From positions 370,602,294 through 370,666,293 of the forward strand of contig CM077116.1 of assembly GCA_039619475.1 (NCBI GenBank): a DNA stretch of 64,000 bases. Direction: 5' to 3'. Of this stretch, positions 10,515 to 21,555 are shown piece after piece. Source of the DNA: Icerya purchasi. Lineage: Eukaryota; Arthropoda; Insecta; Hemiptera; Monophlebidae. The first letter of the stretch is position 1; every line of letters starts with the position of its first letter. Under the pieces are notes generated by a model. The model had not been told where the DNA came from. It worked only from the letters and a program-made list of their open reading frames with translations, and ran no database searches. Made by a program: the position numbers and the translations under genes.

Positions 10515-11990
10515 TTTTTTTATTTTCTTTAATAGCTCAATTGCACCTAGCCGATGACAGCTATTTAGCAATTATTTTTAATATCTTGTACACATAGCCT
10601 GAATAGCAGCCGTCGCAGCGGTAGGTGCTAAAAAAGAAGTTTTATTAGAACTTTTATCTTAGACCAGATCCATCGACTTGCCATGTTGTTCGGATGCGTT
10701 TTTAATCTGTAGGCATACTTATTTGCGTAGTCGAATATTACTTCTTGAACAAATTATCTGTCGAAAAAACGAAAGGCGTCATCTTCACGAGAAAACGCAA
10801 ACACCGACCCGTAAGTCTAACACTCAACGATCAACAACTAAAGTTTTCGGAAGAAGCTCGTTTTCTCGGATTAATCTTTGACAAAAAACTTCGATGGAGA
10901 AACCACATCCTATCCTTGAAAAACCGAAGCCTTTCTGCACTGAACATACTGAAGATGCTGAACAACAGGAAATTCGGACCCAGCTGTTCCACATTACTAA
11001 AAGTATACAAAAGTTTAATCCGACCAAAACTCGACTACGGCTGCATCGTCTACTCATCCGCCTCCAAAGGCCTGCTCCAAAGTCTTGACACGATCCAAAA
11101 TTTGGGCCTCCGTATAGCTCTATGAGCCTTCCGAACTACGCCTGCCTCCAGTATGCGCGTGCTCGCCGGTATTCCTCCCCTGAAATACCGCCGGCAAACA
11201 TTATCGGTCGATTACGCCCTATCAATCTTAAGTTACCCGAACCATCCAAACCACAGCATTTACAGTCCATCAAACCCATTATACAGAGACGGTAACCTCG
11301 CTGCCCAAGGCTACTTCAAATGTCATGACGAATTTACGCTGGACATCCCGAATTATCTACTTAAGCGCATGCCTTCCGCCGATCCACCGTGGAGTCCAAA
11401 CCACCATGAAGGCACGATTTACATCATGATCTTTGATCACCTTCCCACACTATCGACCAACGCCGCCGTACCAGTGTTACACCCAAGCGAACCGAAGAAA
11501 TACGCAAAATACAAAATAATGTCTGATTGGGAGGTTGAGTGGAACAGCAGCTATTCGAACAAACTATTGGCAATTAAACGGACGATTACTGACTGGACTT
11601 ACGTTATAGGAAAAACACTTACAGACGATCACTCCGCGAATTTAAACATAAATAACCTATACAGACTTATTAAATTTATAAATATTACAAACCTTAAAAT
11701 AATGTAAATAACCTCACCCGAGGTGATAGCCCCCTCCCTGGCAATATGTACCTCGTAAATAATAAAATAAAATAAATAAAACTTCTTGAACAAACTTTAT
11801 TCCGAGGCCTTTGCGAAGCGTTAAATTTTTAATGTACCACGGGGCGTTTACGACCATCCGGAGCCTTTTGTTCTGGATCATCCGTTGAATGATTGCTATG
11901 TTACTCTTTTCAGAACAGACCCATAGCGGGCGGCTGTAACGCCAAACTGGCTTTAAAATCTGATTATAAACTAGTAATTTTGCTCCTTAC
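10515..11990 (-). pseudogene. Jockey-clade C-terminal remnant, interrupted by a nested insertion
   Basis: Minus-strand sequence from about 11985 down to 11781 and then from 10753 down to about 10630 reads as one uninterrupted Jockey C-terminus: LLVYNQILKPVWRYSRPLW, then NKRLRMVVNAPWYIKN, then LGIKFVQEV crossing the insertion point. The two halves are separated by a plus-strand I-type copy (10754-11780). Such C-termini follow the RT thumb in Jockey elements. Sequence down to about 10515 would be the 3' UTR, ending A-rich in the element's sense. The copy is 5'-truncated at about 11990. Confidence 0.75.
10754..11780 (+). mobile_element. 5'-truncated I-type non-LTR copy with 14-bp target duplication
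   Basis: Encodes the RT thumb (KTKGVIFTRKRKH, then FLGLIFDKKLRWRNHI, then LIRPKLDYGCIVYSSASKG) and the linker toward RNase H, with a frame break near 11125. It ends in a simple A/T-rich tail (AATAAAATAAAATAAATAAAA). It is flanked by ACTTCTTGAACAAA at 10740-10753 and again at 11781-11794, a perfect target-site duplication. It lies inside a minus-strand Jockey remnant whose reading frame is continuous once the insert and one repeat copy are ignored. The RNase H domain appears internally shortened. Confidence 0.8.
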
Positions 11991-12384
11991 TGGCAGGTTG
12001 CTGTACGTTGGTGATTGCGTCCTGGATTCTCGGTGAATGGGAGGGAGAGACACGGTAATCGAAATTATAGTTTACGAATTTTGTAAATGTTACTAATTTG
12101 AAAACCGAATTTCGAGGCGATCTGGTTACTTTGTTATCAAACTTCTTTCGGTTGCAAGACGAACTGGTTACTTTACTAAAAAAGGTCGATATAGTTCCGC
12201 GATGTGACAAAGACTGTCGTTCTACTAAGATGATTTTTTAACAATTCGATTTTTTCTTTCGACTCTCTTAATGCGTTAGACCATTATTAAACATTTTTTT
12301 TTTAGTTATTTACTAGCATAATGCGTTAAATTGTTTAACAAATCGAAATACTATTCGCATCTGTTTTTCATCAGGCGGACGTAC
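11991..12384. other. Unassigned stretch between retroelement remnants
   Basis: A 79-codon minus-strand frame (11971-12210) is open but shows no recognised motif; it could be upstream sequence of the host region or of a decayed element. No gene is supported. Confidence 0.3.
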
Positions 12385-12870
12385 CACCTAAACAATGATG
12401 CGATGAATCCGTTCCTTCCATTACTGTTCATAACAACACTAACACAAGCCGTAATGAAAATAATCAAATCGAATCCTGCGATCCCGTTCCGTTTTTTAGC
12501 CCTCGTACTAACACTACTAACGCAAATTATAACAATCCGAACCAAATTCTAAAAACCGCTGCGGTCTCGTACTCCGATAAAGCCAAAAGAAAAATAACAC
12601 CGATTAACAAACCCGTTTATTCCGTGCATTCAGGAAACCCACCTAAAACAAAACCAACATTTAAAACTAAAAAACGATAAAGCTCTCGAATCAAATCCGG
12701 TGCTTGCTAGTCGTGTGCACGAGGGAATAATATTAGCCGTTCGTGCGGATATTAACTTTCAACAGATAATGTTACCATCCGATATTTAACCAGTAACAGT
12801 CGAAATTCGTACGCCAGTTCCACGGGAGTCTCTAAACATAATTCCAAACCGTATTTGGAAACTTTTAAAG
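12385..12870 (+). pseudogene. Non-LTR remnant: ORF1 end and endonuclease start
   Basis: Broken frames read an ORF1-like tail (KTAAVSYSDKAKRKITPI near 12560) followed by an endonuclease-like segment containing LQETHLKQNQ (the QETH box, near 12630), then VLASRVHEGIILAVRADI near 12710, which corresponds to the HGG-ILAV strand of APE endonucleases. Frameshifts and a stop after PSDI make it inactive. It ends where the composite repeat begins. Clade is uncertain between I and Jockey. Confidence 0.55.
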
Positions 12871-12892
12871 TTGCCAAAAAATTCAAACAGTC

Positions 12893-14748
12893 CCTCCCCT
12901 CTAGCGCCGCGAGTATCACAGCTAAAAATTTTGAACACGGTTAAACATATGCGCTTCAACATATATTTCTCAAGTTTGGAACATCGAGGTTTGAAAGTTT
13001 CGTTAAGGAATACTTATGGTTTCGTTCTCGACCAATAACGATCTTTCCATCGATCATGACTGGAAAAAAAATATTATTTTTGAAACTTTCGAGCTTTCGG
13101 CGCTTAAGGTTCCGAATTTTAAGATGGAAACCCAGATGTTCCAAAGTAAATAAATAAACAGGGACGCACATTTTTTTAACCTTGTTCAAAATCTTGAACT
13201 AGTTACAATATATAAATTACAAGCGGGGCTACATGTCATTTTTCACAATTTTATGAACTTTTAGTAAATTTCAAACAGTTTCGTTAAGAAAATGAAATAC
13301 GGGTCCGTTCCCGAAAAATAGCGCTCTTTCCTACACTTAAAAAAAAATTTATTTTTACAACAATTTCTAGCTTTCAAAGCTCATAACCACTAATTTTAAA
13401 GTTGGAAACTTATATGTTCCAAACCAGAGAAATATACATGGATGCCAATATTTTCTACTTTCCTCAATATAATACTCGCGTCACAAATCAATTCTCGCGC
13501 TTTTTCGAACTTTGCGGCAAACTTTGAATTTTTTGGTTAAGAAAATGATATTAGGTTTTGTTCCCTTTCAAACGATGTATATTACATGCCCGGAAAAAAA
13601 AAATTTTTTTTACAAAATTTTGAGCTTTTGAGGCCCCGGAGTTTTATTTTTAAAGTTGGAGACCTGAATGTTTCAAATTACGGAAATATACGTGGAAGCA
13701 CATATTTTTAACCGTGTTTAAAATTTTTAGCTATAATACTCGCAGCGCCAAAGAACACGCAATTTTTCGCGCTTTTTTGAGCTTTACAGAAACTTTGAAC
13801 GTTTTATTAAGAAAATGAAATACGGTTTCGTTCTTAACTAATAGAGATCTTTCTAATGATATATCACAAGCCCAAGAAAAAATATATTTTTCCCAAAATC
13901 TCGAGCTTTCGGCGCCCCGAGGATCCAATTTTAAAGCTGGAAACTCGGTTGTTCCAAACTACAGAAATATACGTGGAAACGCATATATTTAACCGCGTTC
14001 GAAATTTTTATCGGTAATATTCGCGGCGCCAGGGGGGGATACATAATTTTTTGCACTTTTTTGAACTTTACGGCAACTTTGAATTTTTTGGTTAAGAAAT
14101 GTTATATAAGGTTTTGTTCCTGATAAATAGCGATCTTTCCAATGATATGTCACATGCCCGGGAAAAAAATATATTTTTTTACAAAATTTCGAGCTTTCGT
14201 CGCCCCGAGGGTCCAGTTTTAAAGTTGGAAATCCGGATGTTTCAAACTAGAAAAATATACGGGGATGCGCGTATTTTTAACCGCGTTCAAAATTTTTAAC
14301 TACAACACTCGCGGTGGTAGGAGGGGGACACGTCATTTTTTGCGGTTTTTTAAACTTTTGGCAACTTTACATAACTTTTGTACCGTAATTTTTTTTTTTT
14401 TTTTTTGTTTTTATGAAAGTACTCCTGCATTGTAGTTTATATTTTAAATTTCAGCGTTATAGGTTTCTCGGGTGACGAGTTATGATTTTTTAAGTGATTT
14501 TTGAGGTCGTTTTATGTACCATATTATATATTCTTGACGGTTTTTTGGGTTTTTTGCCGCCCAGGGTAATCGGTCATCTTTAAGTTATAGATCGTTTTAA
14601 AGATAGTTTTAATTGTAATTTATGTTCCAAATTTGAAGTTTATAAGTCAAGCCGTTCGTGAATTATTGATTTTTATTTGATTTTTTCGTCATTTGTGTGC
14701 CATCTTATTAGGATTCCGTTCATATATAATGAACGGAATCCTAAAAAT
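12893..14748 (+). repeat. Composite repeat, copy 1: about five units of 250-285 bp plus a conserved 3' module and hairpin
   Basis: Segments GTTAAGAAAATG (13283, 13535, variants at 13001, 13808, 14092), TTAAAGTTGGAAA, GAAATATACGTGG and ACTCGCGGCGCC recur in the same order, giving spacings of 282, 252, 273 and 284 bp. The left end (about 12901-12990) is the same unit in inverse orientation. The right end is a 400-bp non-repeated module (GAGGTCGTTT, TTGACGGTTTTTTGGG, TTGCCGCCCAGG) that is also found at 23.58-23.95 kb, and it ends in a perfect hairpin at 14710-14742 followed by TAAAAATA. No protein was found inside. Confidence 0.7.
14710..14742. repeat. Perfect 14-bp inverted repeat (hairpin) at the end of the composite repeat
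   Basis: AGGATTCCGTTCAT and ATGAACGGAATCCT are exact complements separated by ATATA. In the second family copy (23914-23946) the right arm and CTAAAAATA are kept while the left arm has diverged and no longer pairs well. Confidence 0.85.
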
Positions 14749-16830
14749 ATCGACAATTTTATATTCTGTAAAATTTTTATAAGCATTTCCCAATTTAAGT
14801 TATTAAATGCACTAGTAACATCCATTGATACTAATAATGTTCTACATTTATTTAACTTATTATATTTTATGTTTTCCAAAACAGAATATATTGCCAATTC
14901 TGTGGATGCAACTTTTCGAAATGCAAATTGGTTCTTATCCAAAATTTTTTCTATCTCAAGGATAGGTACATACAATTAAGCTGATTTATATACTTTTCAA
15001 CTACTTTACTCTTACACAATTTGTTAAAGTAATCAGCCGATATCCTGTAACTTCATTAGGGGATTTATTCGGTTTATCTAATAATTTTACATTACCCGTC
15101 TTCCAGGTTTCGGGGGAAGTACTCAAATTCCAATATTTTTCTAATAATTTCAATAATAAGCCACGGATTATATTTACATATATAATTTTGATGATAACAT
15201 TGTTAATGCCATCATGGGCTGGAGCTTTATTGTTTTTTAAAATTAGTTATTTCAGCATTTATTTCATTCCGGACCATCACCAGATCTATTATACTTTTTT
15301 TCCATTTTTGTTTTCAAATATATATTTTCATATTTTCTATTTAAAATATGGAGATTATTTGTTGTTAGAAAGTTTAATAGCAACTCCGCTTTTCTTGTTA
15401 TCCCTACATCTTCTAGTTGTGGAAGCCGCATATTGAAATCTCCCATAATGATGATGATGTTTTTATTATTAACAGCTATGGTACTTATAAAATTTAGTAA
15501 ATGTTCAAAATGAACTTTTTTATCAGCAGATAAATATTATTTTACCTGCTTTGATAGCAAGAACATCATCAATTTTATAATTAGTATAATGTAACTCAAA
15601 TTAGCTTTTATAATTATTGCCACTTTTCCATGCAAAACATAGTTTTGTAACTACTAGGATTAATTTATTATTATAAACGTGTGGTTCTATTATTATTGCA
15701 TATACATCCATTTTCTTTTCGGTAATATATTGACTCGATAGTAATGATTGCCTTACATTGGAATGATTAGTATTTAATAGTCCAATGTGTTTAAAAGTTA
15801 TATCTTTATTTCCCCTTATACTAAGATCTAGCTCATGGTTTAGAAGTCCATACTTCGATTCAATTTGATTACATATATTTTTGTATGAATTGGACAGGAT
15901 TTATCGTAATTTTTATGATTAATTTTATCGCCAATTTCTGTAATTTGTTCTGTATTACTCGATTCTATTGTATTCACATTCACAATGTCTTTATTATGTC
16001 TATGAACAGGTTCCACTAGACAATTTACACATTATTTTTCTTTAAAACTGTTAACAAAATTGACATATTCTTCATTACTTTTAAATTCTCTCTTATAGTT
16101 TGTCCATATTTGTAACAGATTGTACATTTCACTATCGGAATATATTTATTATAAATAAATCGTTCCCATTAGATGTTCAGTTTTTTGCCAGCCTTCTCGT
16201 TTAAATGTAACTATCCTTCTCCAGCGTAATTATTGTATTTCGATTATTATTCTTAGCGTATTAATTTTAATCGATTCTTTACCAGTATAATTTAATATTG
16301 TCGTACTGCATTTCTATCATTTGTGTTGTGTTCAACAATACGAGGCTTTTTCATTTCTATTTTTGAAACCTCAAAATCCTTCTGTTTTTTATTTATTTCT
16401 GCTTTCATTCTGTGTAGTTCATCCTCACTTCTACAGCCTAGTAGCGCATTATTATTCTTAATCTGTTTTATGAATTCTACACATTTCCATTAATTTCCGA
16501 AGGATTAATATTTCTTTTTGTAATTTATTGTATTAATCGTTTTCTGTTCTCCCCCTTTATCTTTAACGATTGAAACATTTAGTTTGGGTTTTATCGTTTG
16601 TTTGTGTTTTTTATTCGTATACAGTTTGATAACTGTAGAGTACATTGGCTTACATTTTTCACGCTCTACAATCGTTTTCTTCGCAATTTCAATAACGTCA
16701 TCATTTTTCGTTTTACACATTTCTAATAGATTATCTTTTATAAGTAATATTTCCTCAACGTTGTATTTGATTAATATTTTCATTTACGTTAGATTTTTTT
16801 TTTCTTTTTTTGCTGCACAGTAACGGTTTT
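14749..16830 (-). pseudogene. R1-like non-LTR remnant (ORF1, endonuclease, RT fragments)
   Basis: In element order on the minus strand: an ORF1-like 92-codon frame (16505-16783); a zinc-knuckle-like segment KCTICYKYGQ near 16120; an endonuclease core beginning MGDFNMRLPQLEDV (15446 downward); and an RT segment (14673-14975) with QFAFRKVASTELAIYSVLE and motif A LLVSMDVTSAFNNLNW. The spacing of these boxes and the VSMDVTSAFN form resemble R1-type elements, but I- or Loa-like assignment is not excluded. All frames are broken. The RT abuts the hairpin end of the composite repeat, which probably inserted into it. Confidence 0.6.
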
Positions 16831-17175
16831 ATCAGAAAAAGATTCATGTATACGTGTAATTTGTATTATATCATTTAACAGTTCGTGTGCAGTTTTATCA
16901 GGTTGCTCTATTATCAAGCAACCCACCATACGGTAATAGGCGCGAGACGACCGAACTTAATCAAAAAACGCCCACATAAAGTATGTTCAAACCATCTGAT
17001 TGTTTCGTCCAATTCCGAGGATTTACATGAAATTCACAACATATAAACTTGCTGCAGTAATTACATCAGTAATAACAAATATATCAAAATTGACACAATT
17101 AAACACCATTCAAGAAAAAGCTAAAAGACGAGTAAGTTACAGGCATAAAGTGTGTAATTTTTAATTATAAATTTA
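16831..17175. other. Unassigned AT-rich stretch
   Basis: No frame, repeat or motif was recognised between the R1-like remnant and the SINE. Confidence 0.4.
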
Positions 17176-17523
17176 AGTTAACGCACTTAAAAACAATATA
17201 CACGCGGAGAGCGCTATAGAATACGACCGAACGCGAACACGACTCTGCTGATGAACATGGGACCGGTTATCAATGGCCAGGCGAACCAAGAACACTGGCC
17301 TCCTACTGACGTTGATGCGACTGATCATCTTTGGTTGAATATTCATGCGAATACGCACGACTCCATTTCCAACTGACTATAGTCGTTTGATTTATCGATA
17401 TACAAATGCAGTCTGCCCGGGTGTGTTTATACTGCTGTATGCGAACTAGCGCGCATATTCTGATATCGCCCAGGTCGAACTCGAAACTACCGAAACGGAA
17501 GCCAAGCGCTTTAGCCACTAGGC
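17176..17523 (-). mobile_element. tRNA-derived SINE, 5' head split off by the hAT insertion
   Basis: Minus-strand sequence begins GCCTAGTGGCTAAAGCG (A box) and carries a B-box-like TTCGAGTTCGACC, the layout of a tRNA-derived head, followed by about 270 bp of body. The body shares a central segment (CTGCATTTGTAYATCGRTAA) with the SINE at 37.49-37.90 kb. The missing first bases of the head are found at 21541-21555 on the other side of the hAT element. Confidence 0.65.
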
Positions 17524-17624
17524 CAGTGATGGCGAACCTATGACCCGCGGGTCAGACACTGACCCACGCAAGCTTTTTAAGTGACCCACGTGTAGATTTT
17601 TATAAATTTATTTTCTATATCATA

Positions 17625-18080
17625 TAAAATGCTTTTTTTACAAAAAAAAAAAGATACCGATACTTAACGATTTATTATGAAAATTTAATAGAAATGCACT
17701 AAAAAGTAAAAAATAATTACTCCCGATTAGAAAATATTGTATATTGGAGTGATATACCCTTAAAGCGTAATTCTTATACAAAACATTAAAACCTTAATTA
17801 GAGTCGGCATCAAATTCATGATAAAAATACCTAGGAACAATTTAATGAACATTTAATGCAGTTTTTAATTATTATTTTAATATGAATTTGATGACGACTC
17901 TAATTAAGGTTTTAATGTTTTGTATAAGAATTACGGTAATATCACCACTTAAGGTATATCACTCTGATATATATTTTCTGATCGGGAGTAATTATTTTTT
18001 ATTTTTTAGTGCGTTTTTATTAAATTTTTATAATAAATCGTTAAATATCGGCATCTTTTTTTTGTAAAAAAGCATTTTAT
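17625..18080. mobile_element. Foldback element with arms of about 195 bp
   Basis: Arms at 17625-17820 and 17881-18080 are inverted copies (for example CATCAAATTCATG against TATGAATTTGATG, and GGAGTGATATACC against GGTATATCACTC), with a 60-bp loop. Some arm positions differ, so it is not a recent assembly artefact. It lies within the left part of the hAT element and shares arm sequence with 32.9-33.3 kb. Confidence 0.8.
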
Positions 18081-19440
18081 TTTACAATTTTTAGCGTTAT
18101 ACTTGAATTTTTTTCTTGCTAAAAATCAATTTTTTTTCACATTATTCTCCATTGATCAAATTTAAATGGGACCACATGAGAAGCACATAAGTGACCGTAA
18201 GCTGGTCGAAACGTTAAGCGAATTAAATTTCTTTTTAAACACAGTTGTTTCCGAAAATTATTTATTATGAATAATCACTGTGAAAGCTTTAAATATTTAT
18301 CCCCCAGTAATATTTTGCCCGTTCTTTCATAGATATCTGTGTGCTCCCTACTCCAGCAATCCGGCGCACTAACTTTCTAATATTTATTCCGCGTTATTGT
18401 TGCGGATATAAAATCGTTTTTTTTTTTTTTGATTTCCAAAAAATTTTAATGTTCCATATTAATGGCATATATTTATAAAGTAAACGACGAACTCGGAAAA
18501 ATTTAAACACGATTCTAGAGGTATTTGTTTACATTTTTTACTTTTAAAAAATCGATTTATTTATTTTGAACTGCACTTCCACGGTAAAAACATCAAAAGC
18601 TACATTTCCACGGTAATGTTTCAAATTTATAGTATTTTAAGTCAATAAATCTAACCCAACGGTGAAACTAATCATGAATGAAAAGCATCCAAAAAGTTTC
18701 AATCTCCCGCATTATTAAGGATAACTCAAAAACTACCGGTCAGATCTTGATAAAATTTAAATAGGACCACGTGCGAAGCACCACCTTTCAAATAAAAATA
18801 GAATTATCAAAATCGGTTCATCTAGAAGAAAGTTCTGAGGTAACACACATATAAAAAAAAAAAATAAAAAAAAAAACAAAAAAAAAACAGTCGAATTGAA
18901 TTTTTTTCAAGTCGGTAAAAAAGAAAAATATTTAAAAAAATGAAGTATATAAATCTAATGTAGAATTTATAAAAAAATAATATTTCTAAGTAGACAGTAG
19001 CCAGCTGATTTTCTGTTGTCATTTCATTTGTGTATAATGTACAGGAGAGTCATAAAACATTGTTTCGTTTTTTTTTTTATCACGAAGCGTGTATGACACA
19101 TGACAGTTAGTCAAACTTGACGCGCATGCACGTTCATTGTGCATCGTAGAACAGGCAGATGTACCAGTGCTGAACTAAATGACAGCCTTTTCTTACGCAT
19201 TTAGAAGTGCTTAATAATTTAACATTATTATTACTTCTCTTAATAATTAAAGTTTCTCATCTATATATGTACATATGTGTACTAGGTACGTTAATAAGAA
19301 ATTTCTTCTTAAATTATTGTATTCTAAATATAAATATTTTTAGTTGTAGTTCTATACTACGTCAGCGGTTAAAAAAATAAAAATAAACGATACAAGTTCC
19401 ATATCAAACAGAGAATGGTTTGATAAATATGGTATGATTG
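18081..19440. other. Non-coding interior of the hAT region
   Basis: Two related segments, TTTAAATGGGACCACATGAG near 18165 and TTTAAATAGGACCACGTGCG near 18755, suggest a decayed repeat. The second is followed by TCGGTTCATCTAGAAGAAAG, A-tracts and CAAGTCGG. No transposase was found here. Confidence 0.4.
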
Positions 19441-19703
19441 CATGGGCGTCGCTAGCGGGGGCCTTGAAACTTTTTAATCAACTGGCATCGATGAATATTC
19501 ATAGACGCGTAATCATGGACAATTTGGAAAACTTATGTTTTAATTAAGATTTGATTCTTGTTTAATAAAATATTAAGCCTTTACAACTCATAAATTTTAT
19601 TTTTCCTATAACTCATATCCTCTTTCTATCATCTTGCCCCCCCCCCCTGGCGGCTGACAACTCATCTTGCCCCTCCCTGACTCATCGCCTGGCGACGCCC
19701 TTG
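19441..19703 (+). mobile_element. hAT MITE, 263 bp, with perfect 8-bp target duplication
   Basis: Termini CATGGGCGTCGCTAG and CTGGCGACGCCCTTG are inverted repeats. Flanking TATGATTG occurs at 19433-19440 and 19704-19711, the 8-bp duplication of hAT elements. No coding capacity. A second copy of the same family lies at 49839-50126 in the opposite orientation. Confidence 0.85.
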
Positions 19704-19755
19704 TATGATTGAAAATAATAAAACGGCTCTGTGTGTGTAATTTGCACGTACATAT

Positions 19756-21206
19756 AATGTAAACAGGCATTTTGAAAAGTTGACAATTAGAGATCGAGTA
19801 ATGGAATTAGAAAGAAACATTTGTTCGCAAATATATGACCGCTTAAATCATGCCGAAATGTATTCAATTGCTTTAGATGAGAGTAATGATTTAAATGCAC
19901 AATCAACAGTTTTTTCTCGATATATAATAAATCAGGCAACGTTGAAAGGGAAGTGTATTGATATTTTTAAAAAATTTGATATTACATTTAAAGAAATGGA
20001 TATTGACCTACAGAGACAACAGATGGTGCACCCAATATGGTTTTCTACCATTCATTTTACGACACACCAGCACAAGTTGTATGTGCTAAGCAAGCTTTAA
20101 AAACATTTTCCAATGTAATGCCAGTTGTAATAAAAGTCATCAACTTTATAAATGCAAGAGGTCTTAATAAACGACAATTTGCACAATAATTATTACGAGT
20201 GTCAATATTCAGGGATTTCGTCATACATTAATGTTCGATGGCTTAGTTGCGGTCAAGTTCTTAATCGGTTGCTGATTTTATTAGAAGAAATTAAGCTCTT
20301 TTTTTCGAATGAAAAAATAATAATAGTTTTGACGAATTTTTAAATATAATAGATCGGTTAAATGATTTAATGTTTTTATGAGCACATCATCTAGCATTTT
20401 AATGAACTGAATTAAAAACTTCAAGGAAATGGACAAATTGTTTTAATAATGACGTTTGAAAATATTAAAATATTTATAACGGAACTTGATATCTTTACTA
20501 AAAGTTTGGAAATGAAAATTATGAAATACTTTCTTTAATAACGAAAACATTTTCAAAAACACAATAATTTTTTAAAATACGTTCGACGTTCAAGAAAATG
20601 CAATTAAAAAATATTTAATGATTATAAAGGAAATAAAATAAGCTTTTGAAAAGAGATTAAATCAATTTAAAGTTTTGGAAAATACATTTTATTTTATTTT
20701 ACATCCCCACAAAACGAAATTCGAAATAATGGAGGTAACCGAATTTATGGTGGCTAGGTACAATCTGTGATTTAGAAATGGAATTAGTGAAATTTTAAAG
20801 CAGCACTGTGTGAAAAAATAAATTTGAGAACTTAATTTCCGAAGTAGATAAAGAAAAAATGTCTGAAAGTAATACAGGTAATAATGATCCGAAAATTAAA
20901 AATTGAAAGTATATTATATTAAACGTATGGGGGGGGGGATTCTTTACTGAATAATTTTATATCAATGAAGAAACTTGCTAATGCTCTCTTTTAACAATGT
21001 TTGACTCCAGATATCCGTGTGAAAAATTGTTTTCTTCAATGAATTTTGTAAAATCTATCAACAGAAATAAACTTGGAAATGAATTAACTGCGAAATGTGT
21101 TAAACTGATGAATACGGGAAATACGAACCCCCTAATATTAAGAAACTACCTGAAAATAAAAACAGATTTCTCATTAAATATACTTCAACTTTACTATCAA
21201 CTTTAA
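19756..21206 (+). pseudogene. hAT-family transposase, decayed
   Basis: Fragments in order: YSIALDESNDLNAQSTVFSR near 19860 (the catalytic-core DES segment), SSYINVRWLSCGQVLNRLL near 20220 (the RW/LS strand), and the C-terminal dimerisation segment EKLFSSMNFVKS near 21020 ending at 21206. These follow the order of SCAND3/ZBED-like hAT transposases. Frames are broken between 20100 and 20150 and from 20343 to 20997, where stops accumulate. It cannot make an active protein. Confidence 0.7.
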
Positions 21207-21540
21207 TGTTTATACATACACACACACACACCTGTGACTACATCTATTAGGAATAAATAATATCTCATAATATATCTGTGATTTTCTTTATTCCTTGTCC
21301 ATTCGGAGATATTCAACGTATGGATGACTGCCGACTGGGCATCGATGTTGCCCGGTGCGGTAATTTATGGTATCATCTTATTTATCTTAATTTTTTCACG
21401 TCGTCCTTTACTTTTTGCTGTTTACTTGCAAAAATAAAAGTTTTAAAACAAAAGGAAAATGTAAAATCATCCATGTGACCTGCGGGATAGTACTAAAAAA
21501 AATTATGACAAAATTTGACCCACTTCTCAAAAAAGCTCGC

Positions 21541-21555
21541 CATCGCGACGACCTG
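21541..21555 (-). repeat. Detached 5' head of the SINE split by the hAT element
   Basis: CATCGCGACGACCTG, on the minus strand CAGGTCGTCGCGATG, matches the first bases of SINE heads in this window (GGCCGTCGCGAT at 55390, GTCGTCGCGGTA near 37890). It lies directly right of the hAT end, as expected if the hAT inserted into the SINE. Confidence 0.5.

Larger units (their letters stand above)
17524..21540 (+). mobile_element. hAT transposon remnant, about 4 kb, inserted into a SINE
   Basis: The left terminus begins CAGTGATGGCGAACCTATGA and includes GACCCGCGGGTC. The right terminus near 21515-21540 reads GACCCACTTCTC then AAGCTCGCC, the complement of the left end with several changes. Between them lies a decayed hAT transposase (19756-21206) together with a nested foldback element (17625-18080) and a nested hAT MITE (19441-19703). 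CAGTG termini and the transposase fragments together identify the superfamily. The last bases of the right end and the expected second 8-bp target copy are missing. Confidence 0.7.
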
